The notes under the pieces were generated by a model. That model did no database searches. It saw only the letters and a program-made list of their open reading frames with translations, and had not been told where the DNA came from. Positions 20,197-32,156 of a DNA stretch of 64,000 bases are shown here, one piece after another. Numbering within the stretch: position 1 is the first letter of the stretch; each line of letters opens with the position of its first letter. The DNA comes from Coemansia sp. RSA 487 (lineage: Eukaryota; Kickxellomycota; Kickxellomycetes; Kickxellales; Kickxellaceae): positions 62,001 to 126,000 of the forward strand of contig JANBRJ010000038.1 of assembly GCA_027577595.1 (NCBI GenBank), in the 5' to 3' direction. The translations under genes were made by a program, and so were the position numbers.

Positions 20197-20664
20197 TGTC
20201 TACCCGCTCTATGCAGGCAGGCTCTGTTTAACAACACTGCCGGTGTAGACAGAAAATACTTGGTACGATGGATGGTCAAGGACACAATTATGGAAATAAG
20301 TTACGAGGTGAATAAAAATAGAAAGTTTTTTTTGTACAAGAGCCTTTAAAAGTGTATGATTGAAAATCTAAAAAAAAAGAAAAGAGCCTGTTAGGTTTGG
20401 GGCTATCAGAAGATTCACCACATCTGTTTGTCCTGTCTTGCAGGGCACAAAAAGCTTCGTTTTTTCCACCTCTGCTGTCCATTCAGTTGTCGCTTTTGAG
20501 AAGACGTCCCACGCCTTCTCTGTTTTGGTGAGACTTTACCTCGATGCTGTTGAGCCTTCGGCCGTAATTTAGATGCAAGTCATGCACATCACATGCCTAG
20601 TGACAAGTATGGCGGCTCAGAAATTAATTCATAAAACGAAAAAATGCCTGGACCACAAAAACTT
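20197..20664. other. Intergenic region between MIOS and ABCD4-type genes
   Basis: These 468 bases contain the MIOS 3' end and the promoter of the ABCD4-type gene, both transcribed on the minus strand. I see no gene or repeat. Confidence 0.5.
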
Positions 20665-23600
20665 CTAACAGTTCTTGTCACACTCACACTCGCAGCCTGG
20701 AATCGGGCACTTTGTATGTGTCGCAAACCAGTCTTCCAGATGCGACACATGTCCACCATGTCCGCATGTTTGGCACCACGAAAACCACTGTGAAAACTCG
20801 CCATCCACCGCAGCCATACCTGCACTAGTAGTGGCCACCATGTCATCGGCACTTGCTGGCTGGCCTGCTGGCGTTCCAAGCGTCATGCGGCATATGATGC
20901 ATCGAGGCAGACGGTTGGAGCACCTTGGGCAGTGTGTGTACAACAGCCTCGTCTGTGCGCCATGTGCATCCTTGCGCCAGGGCTCTACTCCTCCCATTCC
21001 AACGCTGCCTGCAACTGATACCCCCGGTTGTCCGATCAGTGACTGTGTGGTTTTCGATGGGTGCAGCATCCGACCATCGCTCACGGGAAGTTTGGTTCCG
21101 GTCTGCACAGGAGACCCTCCAGGCCCACCAGCCATTGGCCCTAGTCCGATAGGCGCAATACCGGCCCCAAGTCCATCGTCTCCTTGTGCATCGGCATACA
21201 TTGCACTGCCCAGTAAATGTATGTTTCTCTGCTTGTTTGCATCATATCCCAGGGTTTGGTGGCAAAACGTGCACCGTGTATCCGCTGCCTTTGTTGATAT
21301 TGCCTCGGCCACCTTTGACAGCCGAGGCACTCCCTTGGACTCGCGACTGTTGCCCAGCGCAATGTCAAACAGCGATCGTGTGGTGAACATGCGCCATCTG
21401 TTAAGAAGGCTCCTGTACGCATAGATCCAGCTTTCGTACTGCTCGCCTTGGTCTGGATTCTCTTCCGGATCAAATACCGACAAAAGCGCTGCTGTTTGCA
21501 CATCCGCTGTGTTGTCTACATATTGCCTAAGGACAAGGCGTCCATTTCCGGTGATTCCCGTTATTATTATGCCGTCAACATCGCCATTTCTTGCTGCTGT
21601 CTGCCCTGCTGCAACAATAAACCGCATCAACGCTTCATCGCTCATATAGCGCAGGGCTACGGCAAGTCTGTAGCTGAGAGGCATCCCGTCCATGCTCCGG
21701 ACTACCTGGTTCCAATCTCCAGTCACAAGGTACGTGAATATCATCTGCAAATGCGGACAGCCGAACATGTCCTTTGGCGCCGACGTCTCCTCGCTAGCAT
21801 TTCCGCCGACAAGGCTGTTGTTCTCATTTATCTGCGCCTTAAGCATAAAAGATAAGAGCTTTTGGTCCTGCGAGTTGCTTCGTTCGAGCGACTGAAGACA
21901 ACGCTGGTGGTCACCGTATATAAATGATGCTCCTGCAGCAACTGAAAACTCCTTTGCCGCTTCCAGTGCATATATGTGCTGCTCACGGATACTCCCTTCA
22001 AGCCCCCATCCACAGCACAGCAGTGCAAGTCTCCGCTGGCCATTGAGCTTTGTTCTCGTCCGAATCACCGTTGAAGAAGACTGTCTTCGTTGTTGATTGC
22101 CCGATCGTAAATCTAGCGATATTTGCTGGTTTTGCTTTGCCATGTATCTCAGCTGCTTCTTGCTGAGATTCATGATGCCGTACACTCCGTAAAAGCTAGC
22201 ATCGGTGCCAAGAGCAACGTGATACTCGCCACTGCGTCGCCGGATATCCCCGTCGCGTACCCATTGCCACATGTCGCGGGTTTTTTGATCGTGGTTGAAA
22301 ATTCTCGCATTCTTTTCGGCATTTGATCCATAGCCAAGAAGAACGCGCTGTCGCATCTGAGAAAGGATGTCGTCAGCAAGCACGCTTTCTACGCGCTCAT
22401 CGCCCTCAACTCTGCCATCAAATGCTGGGTTAAACCGGACTCTATCGTTTTCCAAATACTCACTCAGCAGTGGTGACGCTGAGTTTTTAACCATGTTGCT
22501 GCTGGCACTGTTCCCTGTGGAAAATCCCAGGCTCATTGCCTTGATCCGCTCCCCCAGCTGCGCAACATTGGTGTTTTGGGTACCTGCAACTTGCTGTCTG
22601 GCTGCTTGCTGACGTCGGGCAAGCAAGCTACTGGAGCCTTGTATCTCTGACTGCGATTGAGATTGGTAGGCTGTTCCAGTGCTGGCGATATTGACAATCG
22701 AAGCATGCGCAGTTGGGCCAACGCTAGTACCCACGAGCCCCGGCGTAGCTGGAGCTGCCGATGCCATACCACCAACACCACCCCCGGTTGTGGTTGTGTT
22801 GCTCATCGTTGTGTTGCCTGTGCTGCTATGCCGTCCTCTTTTGTCAAGAATGAGTTCTCGAAACTCTGACGTTTGCAGGTGTATCATCTCCATATCGGCA
22901 TCTGTTTTGGGATCTACGCCAAGAAGCTTGATCCAATTGTTTGAAATTGCCACATCGCCGCGGCCGCTAAAATCAGCAACAAGCTTTGTTGGTAGACTGC
23001 TGCTGCAAACAATACCATTATCAGTGCAGACGATTAGCTGTTGTCGTGTAAGAGTCTTGCTCGACACAGATGGAGGCACCCAAAGGAACGCGCTGTCTGC
23101 TTCTGTTTCGCCGCATATGGATGTAGTGGCGTTTGTGTGGTCCATCCATACGTGCACGTCTTGGAGCTCAACCTCTGAAACAGCCGCTGAGCGGTAGTCC
23201 TCGTAATGGTCCTTCATTCGTGCATCGTCGAGAAATGACGTTGCATCCAGCGGCTTTGCCTCCACAACTCTGCCCTCGGGGAACTCGCTTATGGAGTATA
23301 TGTCCAAAACTGTCGAATTGGCCGCTAGAGCTGCAACCATGCCGCTTCGCCGAGGTGAGTATGCAACGCGCACTATCGATCTATCCGTGCCCATGCTAAA
23401 TGAGTATAGGGGTCGCGATGCACAGCGAATGTCCCACATGTTGACAAACCCATGCCGGTCATGTGCCATATACCTGTAGCTGTTGAACGGATCAAACTGC
23501 AGGTCGTACACGGTTCCTGGCGTCGGGTAACCCGATCCGTTGGCGTTGGGCATGGGGACATACAAAACCGTTTCGCCTGCATAGCGCATTCGAAGGTCGT

Positions 23601-24510
23601 ACCACCGGATAGAACTGCGGTTCTTCCTTGAGGCAACCAAGATGTCGTCAACAGAGTTGGGAACCCAGCTCAGCGACGTTACCCCTGAGCTGCTGTGCAT
23701 TGGTCCATATTCGCCGTCGCGCTCATTGCTTGCAATGTTTGACGATGCCGCCGATTGCGGGCGGCTAGCAATTCGTTTACCGGCCATTGTATTTGTGCAT
23801 ACGGCATCAACAGTGGATAACGGCATACCCTGGTGCTGAATATCGGTGCTTTCGCTGTATGTGGACCATGGCGTCGATCGCGTTCCTAGCAGCTGCCGCA
23901 CATCAGTGTTCCGTGTGATATCGTATATATGGAGGCTGGGCATCCCCTCCTTGTAGTCGAATCCACAAGCGAGAAGATCGCTGTGGATTGGGTTGAATGT
24001 TAACTGGCTGCATGCGCGCTCGGATTCGTTATATACATTGACTCCGGTCGGTGCAAACCCAACATCAACGTCTCCAGATGAATCTGCCGTAGGGTAAAGC
24101 TGTAAGCTGACCTCGCCCATGGAATTTCCCACTGCCATGACGCTGGACTGTTCCAGCATACACGGGTACGATGCCAGGGATGTAACCACATGATTCGTCG
24201 GCCTAAAATTTATCATCTCAAAGCCCGTAGACAGGCTGCTCTCCTACACAAACAGAAAGGAAAACACACCACATAAGTATGTAAAGCAAAGATCTATGTT
24301 GTTTAGTGTTTCATATGTCAGCCTCCCACTCCTATTGAGCCTGCTCGGAACAAGAAGCTACGGGCAAAAGAGGCATGCCAGTCAACCTTGACAACTTACA
24401 TGGGCTGGCAACATGCGATACATGCGAAGCCCGGCTCTGCTTCCTACAACGAAACGACACCTTTCTTCAGGCTGCATCCAGCACATCACAGGTGTTTTGT
24501 GAGTAGCCAT
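20665..24510 (-). CDS. MIOS: GATOR2/SEACAT subunit MIOS (Sea4), two exons
   Basis: Exon 1 is 24510-24400 and exon 2 is 24243-20665, joined across a 156-base intron with a GTAAGT donor and TGTGTAG acceptor in phase 0. The product has 1229 residues. The N-terminal half is a WD40 propeller (starting MATHKTPVMCW; later VYDLQFDPFNSYRYMAHD). A helical solenoid follows. The C-terminus is the Cys/His zinc domain of Mio proteins (CPRCSNRLPRCIICRMTLG, then WFSWCQTCGHGGHVSHLE, ending CPIPGCECECDKNC). MIOS is part of GATOR2 (SEACAT in yeast), which acts on the vacuole or lysosome surface to relieve GATOR1 inhibition of TORC1 when amino acids are present. An annotation starting at the ATG at 24216 would lose the first blade. 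A low-complexity linker lies at about residues 490-590. Confidence 0.92.
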
Positions 24511-27500
24511 CGTCAAAGTGTATTGTTCTTTGCCGTGGGCTGATTGCGTCTCCAGAGTCAATGCAGCGTTTGGGTTTTGCGCGCCTGTAGCTAAACGTTG
24601 GACAGGCGAATTCAAATAGAAAAGAGTCAAAGTAGTTTGGAAGGTATTAGCCAAAGCGGGCTCTTTGAAATGAAGAAAAATAACAATAAGAGCGATTCGA
24701 GAAAAGGGCAAATGAAGGAAGAAGAAATGAGCAAATCTCCAAACAAAAGACAAAAGCTAATTTTGTGGGACAATCAGATGGGGGGAGAGGCAATCGTTTC
24801 ACGCTTTACTGACAAAGTGAAGAGGGAACGACAAATAAACAGAAACGCATGCATCAGTACGCATATATAGGCGAAAGTAACATAGCATATGCACTAACTG
24901 GCTGCTGTTTGGAAATATGATGGTGTTTGTTATACGTAAAGGTACGCACAAGTGGGCCGTATCTGTGTTTCTATAGTAAAATATTCAAAGCTGGCAGAAT
25001 ATGCACAATATACAAAACATATTTTACAGCTTTATGAAGTGGGAATACTTTGGTATCTTTTAAAACAGCTATATTCTCCAAGAGCTGGTAATTGATACAC
25101 ACCTCTTACTTCAGCAGTTTTCATGCTTGAACACTGTTAATGTCGAAAATAACATTGATAACATTACCTTTTGTTTTCTTGGCTCCTCCAAGCTGTTCTG
25201 AAATGTAGGCAAACGGTAGTAACCAACTCATTCTCTCCAGCTGATGTGCTTATATTTTTTATAAAATATATATCGAGGCAAAACACTGAGAATACCAGCT
25301 GTCGCGGAGCTTTACCACTAAACAAATAAAATGAGTGTAATAGGAATGCGCGTTGGAAATGTAAAAAATGTATTATTAAATTCAAATGAAAAATTGCATA
25401 GCTACAATGGCATGGAGAGCACCCTGCTTATATAAAAATTACGCTGGAAGCAAAAGCAGGAAGCAGCATGCCCCAAGTAAACGTCTTATATCTGTATTTT
25501 ATAAGCGTATCCGCAAGAGAAAAATATCAACAAAAGTGATAACTACGCCACTTTACAAAGAATAAATATGTTTACATGTTCAAATTTCGCATTTGATCCC
25601 TGGCCCCTCACCAGACAGATTTTGTCATGAGATTACAAAAAGAAAAATAAAGGTGAGAACGATGGTGTCCTGTTTTTTTACCCATCACACATTGCTGTAT
25701 GCGCATAATTGATTTTTACCATTGCTAAAAATTCAAATGTCACAAACATCTGAATAGTTGTCGCTGCTCTTTACTCACTTTGTTCCTATCGCATCCGCAG
25801 TTACACGGCTTATCAAAGACAAGAAACATTAACTTGCTCCGCCACTGCAAAATCGGATTTCAAAAACGAAGAAAGGAGAAAGCATACCATGGTGTGGGTA
25901 AGCGGGGTGGCACTGCTGCAGATCCTTCTATTGTATGCACACTGCTGCTATTTCCATCGGTATCTCCTACCTTATGAATATTAAATGCTGTCACAATCGG
26001 CTTTTTTATTACAACTGCATTCTCAATGAAAACGCACACTTGCAGATAATTTCACGTGACTATACTTTGTCCCAAACTTATTCTTGGGGATGGTTTGTGG
26101 GCAGTGTGGGTATAAAAGATTGCGCTGCCCGCCATGGCCAGCGCCATTTTCTGGATTTTCCCTCATCAAACTGGCGCCGTGTCTCTCCTATATTTTCACG
26201 AACAAATATCTCGCCTTTTACTAGATATTTCCGTGGGAGGGACACGCTTTAAAGGCGTCTATTACAATTTTTGGAAACCCCAATCATACACAACGCGCAA
26301 GGTGCTTGCGTCAGCGTGTGGTCCTTTTTTCAACGTACTTTGGTCATTATGACCTGGTGCCACTTTTATTGAGCTGTTCCTGTGTTTGTTTTCTTTGGTC
26401 ACAGGTTGGATTGGAGTAACAAACCGCCTCATTTTATGTAACAAAATAAACAAATACCGAATCGCGTTTTAGGAAACATTCCACGTGTTAAGCTTGCTTC
26501 TTTGGACTTCAATGTATATAATGTATCCAGGAAATTCCAAGAAAATATCAAAAAATGATGGATCAAAAGTGAGTGTAACGCAAGAGCTTTTCTCTCTTTC
26601 TCTCTCTTGTTGCTTTCTTTCTTTATCGTTCACCAGATCTCATATCCTGCTGTGCTGCGCTCGCTTAATACAGTTGGAGCTCGTGTTTGATATACCTTTT
26701 CAGAGTCAGAAGCTCTATAGCAAGGTTGTTCTAGTTTGCTGTACGGAAATCCAACAGCTTACCTGAAGGACTGCTGAATTGTGGAATCGGTAAGTTTTCC
26801 AGGTATAAATTATTTTCTATTCCCTTCTTCCTTCTATTGCTGCGGCACTATAAGCTAGTAGTAGGAGGCAGAGAAGCGCTTTTCTCTCCACCCTCAGAGA
26901 GAAAAGCTGTTGGCCGCCGTCTACTGCCACGGCTGGGTTTGCGTGCAGTAACGCAACCACCAAAGTAGCAAACGCCGATACAAAAAAGCTTGTCTAGTTG
27001 GCAGCACTTTTGTTCTATTCGCACGATAATTTCATATACTTTCTTGACGCTCTGAAAACACCCCTTTCCATATATCAGTCTCCGCCGATTATCACTACCA
27101 TCACCATCAGCAGCTTCTGGCCTGGTGTTGCACCGTCTTATTGTAATTTGCCCAGTGTGTGCTTGGAGGAGGTGCAGCAACAGCGGAATAGCATACAACG
27201 CTAGAGTGCGTATATATTATCATTTGGAAGTACATAAGAATCTCCCACTCATAGAACTTGCGCATTGTTTCCTCTTGGTGTCAATGCAGGCGGCAGCAAG
27301 TGGAGGAGAGGGAGGATGCACTAACAGAACAGGCGAAACAAGCAGTCAAAATGACAAATGTAGCATGAGCTTTGCGTGCTCTGTTTTCAGTGTTGCTTTA
27401 CATAGGCTTTTTTTGATCCCCTTTGTGTGGATTGAGGCGGTTTTGGTGCGCCAGCCTTTCTCCTCCCTCTTTAATTTCCGCCAATTGTCCTAACTGGCTG

Positions 27501-27886
27501 TTGGCTGTTTCTCTCCGCCAAAAAGAGCAAGCAAGCTGTGCTGTGAAAGAAAATTTTACTTATTTAATATTTTTATTTTTGGTCTGGGGCGTTTCCAACT
27601 TTGCTTTCCGAATTTCTTTTTTCCAATTGCACTTTTCTAATACCCTGTTGTATTGCTTTTTCTTTTTTTCTGGAGCTCTTTCTCTTCGTATAGGCACTAC
27701 AATAGCTAGCTATATTCACCGAACAGTATACTCTTGGTCATACTTTTATTTTATTTGGTATCGCCAGCACTTGGTTCGCACCTCTTTCACGTCACAGCAT
27801 AGAGCTTGTCTTGGCAGCAGTGACTCTTTCTTTTGTTCAACGGATACCTAAAAACACACCCATACGATTCTGTAGAAACTAAAAAA
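24511..27886. other. Large intergenic region, 3.4 kb, between MIOS and LARP1
   Basis: This gap is divergent: MIOS leaves to the left and LARP1 to the right. The MIOS promoter should lie within the first few hundred bases. The stretch 24900-26000 is very AT-rich and shows no gene. A promoter-like TATAAAAG lies at 26111, and a perfect splice donor GTAAGT at 26790 with possible acceptors at 27289 (TGCAG) and 27797 (CACAG). LARP1 may therefore have a long spliced 5' leader beginning near 26140. Small open frames, such as a 72-codon one from an ATG at 26134, have no recognisable domain. Confidence 0.5.
26053..26118 (+). promoter_or_regulatory. CACGTG element plus TATAAAAG box
   Basis: CACGTG at 26053-26058 is a bHLH/bZIP-type E-box. 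TATAAAAG at 26111-26118 is a strong TATA match. Together they look like a core promoter reading to the right, 1.77 kb upstream of the LARP1 start codon. No convincing protein-coding gene follows directly, so the likely product is the LARP1 leader or a non-coding transcript. This is inference from motifs only. Confidence 0.4.
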
Positions 27887-30800
27887 ATGTCTCCTACCAC
27901 GTCCGTTGCCGAGAACGCCAGCAACTCCTTGGCGCCAGCAGCCGCTACCACCACCTCCGCCACTGTTGTCGCTGCTAACGATGTCCATGGAAAACAGGCT
28001 GATACAGCGCAGGCTCTGAGCACCGCTGCTTCTAGCGACAGTACTAATAGCAGCAGTGATGCTATCGCCACTGCTGCTCCTGCTGCCATGGCAACAGCAG
28101 AAAATGCGAATTCGAACGAAGCAGTGCCTCCTTTGGCGAAAGTCACAGCTGCTATTAATGTGTGGAAAGTCCCTAGCCAACCTGCTGCTGCAAAAAAGTG
28201 TAAGTATTTTCTATTTCTCATTTAGAGCTTCCCCAGCTTGGATCCTCCTTGAGTATTTTGGAACTGGATGCTGCCTCCTGTCCTTAACAGCTCTATCTAT
28301 TCTATCTATGTTTTCATTGAAGCGTTTCGACCTTGCCTATGGCAAGTGGATGGATCAATGTGGAGGAAAATGTTTGAGCTGTCAGAACTTTTTTCTGCCC
28401 AATCGTGTGATAGACAGCCAAAAAAAAGTTTTTTGTTTCATTGTACAGCATGACTGGCTCGTTTTTTTTGCTGCTCCTTGCGCTGCATATGCCAGCAGGG
28501 GCCCCTTGTATATAGATATGTAGCTTTCCCTTGATTGCTGATCCTAATCTTTTGCACGTGCTACAGCAGAGGCGGAAAAAAAACCTATTGTGATTCAACC
28601 ATACATGCAAAGCACTAATGGCCAATTGCCCTGTTTCAACTACACACGGATGGCTTCTATTTACAACTATGTAGCAACTGTAGTTCCGGATCCTGAGAGC
28701 TGGCCGGATCCAGCCGCCGCTGCCACTGAGCCCGTCTCGCATCAGCCGCCTCAGTCTCAGCCTCAGCCTCAGCCTCAGCAGACACAACCAGCACCAAAGA
28801 AGCAGGGCAAAAAGGGCAAGGACAAGTGGACGCCGCTCGACACCGAGATCAACTACACCAAGCCCAAGGGCGCGTTGCAGTCAGCGTCTGGCCCTCAAAG
28901 GCAGCAAAGACAGCACCAGCAGTCTAACAACCAAAAGCACCAACACCCACAAAAGCCTCAGCAAAACCAGCAGAAACACCAGCAAAATGGCACCTCCAAC
29001 AAGAGCGCTGCTGCCAGGTCTGCAGACAATAGCGGCGGTGCTAATAACGCAAAACCTGGGAATGCTGCCAAGAAGTCGTCTCAATCTGATGATGACCAAA
29101 ATGCCCCGAAACAGCAGCAGCAACAAAAGAAGCAGCAGCAACAACAACTGGAGCAGCAGGAGCTAGTGCAGGATCAGAACCAGGGTGATTCTGGAAACCG
29201 CAATAGCAACCAGCACGGACGGAGTCAGCGGCAAGGCACCCGTGGTCGCGGTCGTGGTCGTGGATACACCCACAACTCGTCGTACGGACGTCGTGGTGGC
29301 CATCGCATTGCTGGACATGCGCCTAGTCACTATCAGGGCAAGGGCAATGTGCAGACTGGACCTCATGTGTCTGTGCCTATGCCGCAGCCCATTGCTGGCG
29401 ACGAAGAGTCTGTGAAGAGCTTTGTCAAGGCGCAGATCGAGTACTACTTTAGCGTCGATAACCTATGCAAGGATATATTCTTTAGAACTCAGATGGATCC
29501 TGACGGCTATGTGCCTCTGAGGCTCATTGCTGGATTCAATCGACTGAAGATGGCGACCACTGATCTCGACCTAGTTCGCAGTGCGCTGGATGCATCGGAA
29601 AAGGTGGAGTTGAGCGAGGCTGGTGATCGTGTGCGCAAGCGCGGTGACTGGGCAACGTGGCTCTTCCCGACACCCGAGTTTGTTCAGCAGCAGAAACAGC
29701 AGCAGCAGAGCAACAATTCCTTGAAAAGTGAGTGATCTCCTTCCATGGCTTAACACTTGATATATTGCCATACGCCTATCCATTCTTCCATTTCTTATCA
29801 TGATCGTGGCCTTTATCTTTAACACACACACCATCAGCAAAGTTTGCCACCTCTTCAATTCTTTGCTAATCTCTATATTTTCCTTAAAGGGATGGGCAAG
29901 ATGCACCACACGCCTTTAGATGCTACAAGTCTGCTTATTCTACTCTACCTCCACTGTCGATACAAACCTCAACACATTTAACACATGCCGTTTGCCTTTC
30001 ATTTTTTTTTGGCGCAGATGCAACCTTCTTCACAGCCTGGGATGTCCTTCAACACTTGTGATTATATTGCGCCAGTATACACACCTTCACGAGTAGCAGC
30101 CGGTTGCTACTTTGCAGCGATATCGGTATTGCTTCATGCCTTCACCTTGGCAATTGCACCATAGATATGCAGGATTGCCACCCGCAGCAGACACAGGCTA
30201 TGTCAAACATTTTTACTATCATGTGCTTGTTGCCTTGATTACTAGAGCAGATTCCTATTTGCACACGAGTAGTGCATATCTAGAACCTCCTTCACACAGA
30301 CATACATATATACAACCCCGTTATTTTGGTGCTCAATAAAACTAACATTCTACAAGCATCCCTCCAAACGTTGCTTTTTATCTATAGACAATGCAGCCAA
30401 CAGCAAGAACAATGCTGACTTGCAGCTGCCACCAACTCAGCCACTCATTCCTTCAGCAACACCCGTTCTTCCATCAGCAACTCCCTCATGGAAGGCGGTA
30501 TCTGGACGCCGGATCGGTGGTTCTGCGGAAGCACCAAACAACAGCTTTGATGATAATGGCGATGATGATATGGACGAGTTCGACGATGCGTATGGCGGTG
30601 GCTATAATGACGATATGTTTGAGCTTGACGAGGAACTCGAGAGCAGACAGCGTCGCGAGCGTCGGCAAACAGGCGGTCGGCGTTCGACGAGCACATCGGC
30701 CCGTAGGCAGTCGTTCAAGTTTGGACACGATGAGCTTAGCCACGACGATGCCAGCGACTGGTACTCTGGTGACGAGGGCGATGATGATGTGGATGAGGAG

Positions 30801-32156
30801 GTGATTGCGCGCTTGCTGATTGTGACGCAGAAGCGGACCCGTGATCGCACGCATTACCAGTACGAGCGCAAGTCAGTGCAGGACGATCTTACCGACGTCA
30901 TCAACGAGGGGCTGAGGAACTATGAGCGTGACCTGCGACTGAAGCAGCGGCAGGAGAGGCAGAGCAACGTCAAGGTGAACACGATTGGGAGAAAGGAGTT
31001 TGACCGGATCCACGAGGATAAGATTGCAGGTGAGGCGTCGTCGTTCAATGGGCCTGTTTCGCAGTCAGGTGCCGCAGGGTCACTGTCCACGCTTAGTATC
31101 TCGGACGAACTGAGACAAAAGATCGAGGAAGCCGAGCGTGCGCGTGCAATCCCAGGAGTCAACGAGCGCCGTGGCCAGCGTCGTGGGCGGCGTTTGGCAG
31201 CGCGGTTCATTCCTGTCCAGGAGAATGAGGACGGTGCTGCAGCGCATCAGTACCAACAGAACCAGTCTGGATCTGCAAAACCACAGGCCGTCTCTGGCAG
31301 TGCCGGCTCATTCGGAAAGAGTCCGATGTTTGGGCCAACGAGTGGACCACGGTTCCCTCGCAAGTATCGGGACAACCGCAAGCACCAAGCGCAGACGCCT
31401 GTTGGATGGCTGGTCGGCAACCAGCCGTACACGGCGGCAGAGGCAGAGATGTCAAAGTCGCTTGATCGTGCATCCGGAAGTAGCTTTGAAACAGGAAGCT
31501 ATCTGGAGCAGCATATGGCGGCCAGTAGCGTTGGGTCGCAGTCGGGTGTGCTGCAGACAGGGACGTCGCACCACGAACACCCTTCGCACGGGCTGCTACG
31601 GGAGAACGGGTTTATGCAGCACAAGTACTACAGGTATCACGCCAAGGCGCTGAAGGAGCGCAAGCAGCTGGGGAGCGGGCAATCTCAAGAGATGAATACG
31701 CTGTTCCGGTTCTGGTCACATTTCCTGCGCGACTCGTACAACAAAAAGATGCTTTCCGAGTTTAGGCGACTTGCGCTGGAAGATGCCAAGAATAACTATC
31801 GCTACGGACTGGAGTGCCTGTTCCGGTACTTTTCGTACGGGCTGGAGAAGAAGTTCCGCAAGGACATATTTGGTGACTTCCAGGAGCTGACCAAGTGGGA
31901 CGTGGAGCAGGGCGAGCTGTACGGACTGGAGAAGTTCTGGGCATACCTGTTTTTCAATAAGAGCAAGCTCCCACGCGATCTACATATTGACACGGAGCTG
32001 CAGAAAAGACTTGACCAGTTCAAGAGCATTGACGATTTTAAGAAGGCGAACCGCGAACGGCGCGCGTCGCACTCAGGCGGAAGCAACAGCATCCAGGCGC
32101 TGAACAACCAGAGGGCGCTTGCAGCAGCAGAGCAGGTTGTTCCGACAAAGAACTGA
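27887..32156 (+). CDS. LARP1: LARP1/Slr1-type RNA-binding protein, three exons
   Basis: Exons are 27887-28199, 28567-29727 and 30388-32156, with introns of 367 and 660 bases (donors GTAAGT and GTGAGT, acceptors CAG and TAG), giving 1080 residues. Residues 1-105 are Ala/Thr/Ser-rich. Residues 150-370 are Gln/Pro-rich with an RGRGRGRG box. The La module is at about 382-475 ([21 protein letters not shown], partial match shown by YYFS and FFR). The C-terminal DM15 repeats, unique to LARP1, are at about 905-1043 ([34 protein letters not shown]). LARP1 binds the 5' cap and TOP motif of ribosomal-protein mRNAs downstream of TORC1; the yeast relatives are Slr1 and Sro9. The start is the ATG after AAAAAA. 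Two long introns are unusual in this window. Confidence 0.92.
28750..28785 (+). repeat. CAGCCT repeat coding Gln-Pro
   Basis: Tandem six-base units of CAG/CCT type encode alternating Pro and Gln in the second exon of LARP1. Longer polyglutamine stretches follow at about 29110-29160. This is low-complexity coding sequence, common in LARP1 and expandable in steps of six bases. Confidence 0.8.

Noticed and set aside
26134-26352. 72-codon frame with a good ATG context after a TATA box
   Set aside because: The ATG is only about 16 bases past the TATA box, too close for a normal transcript leader, and the product has no recognisable feature.
26848-27198. 116-codon minus-strand frame upstream of LARP1
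   Set aside because: It has mixed composition, no domain, and plausible leader or promoter DNA on both strands.
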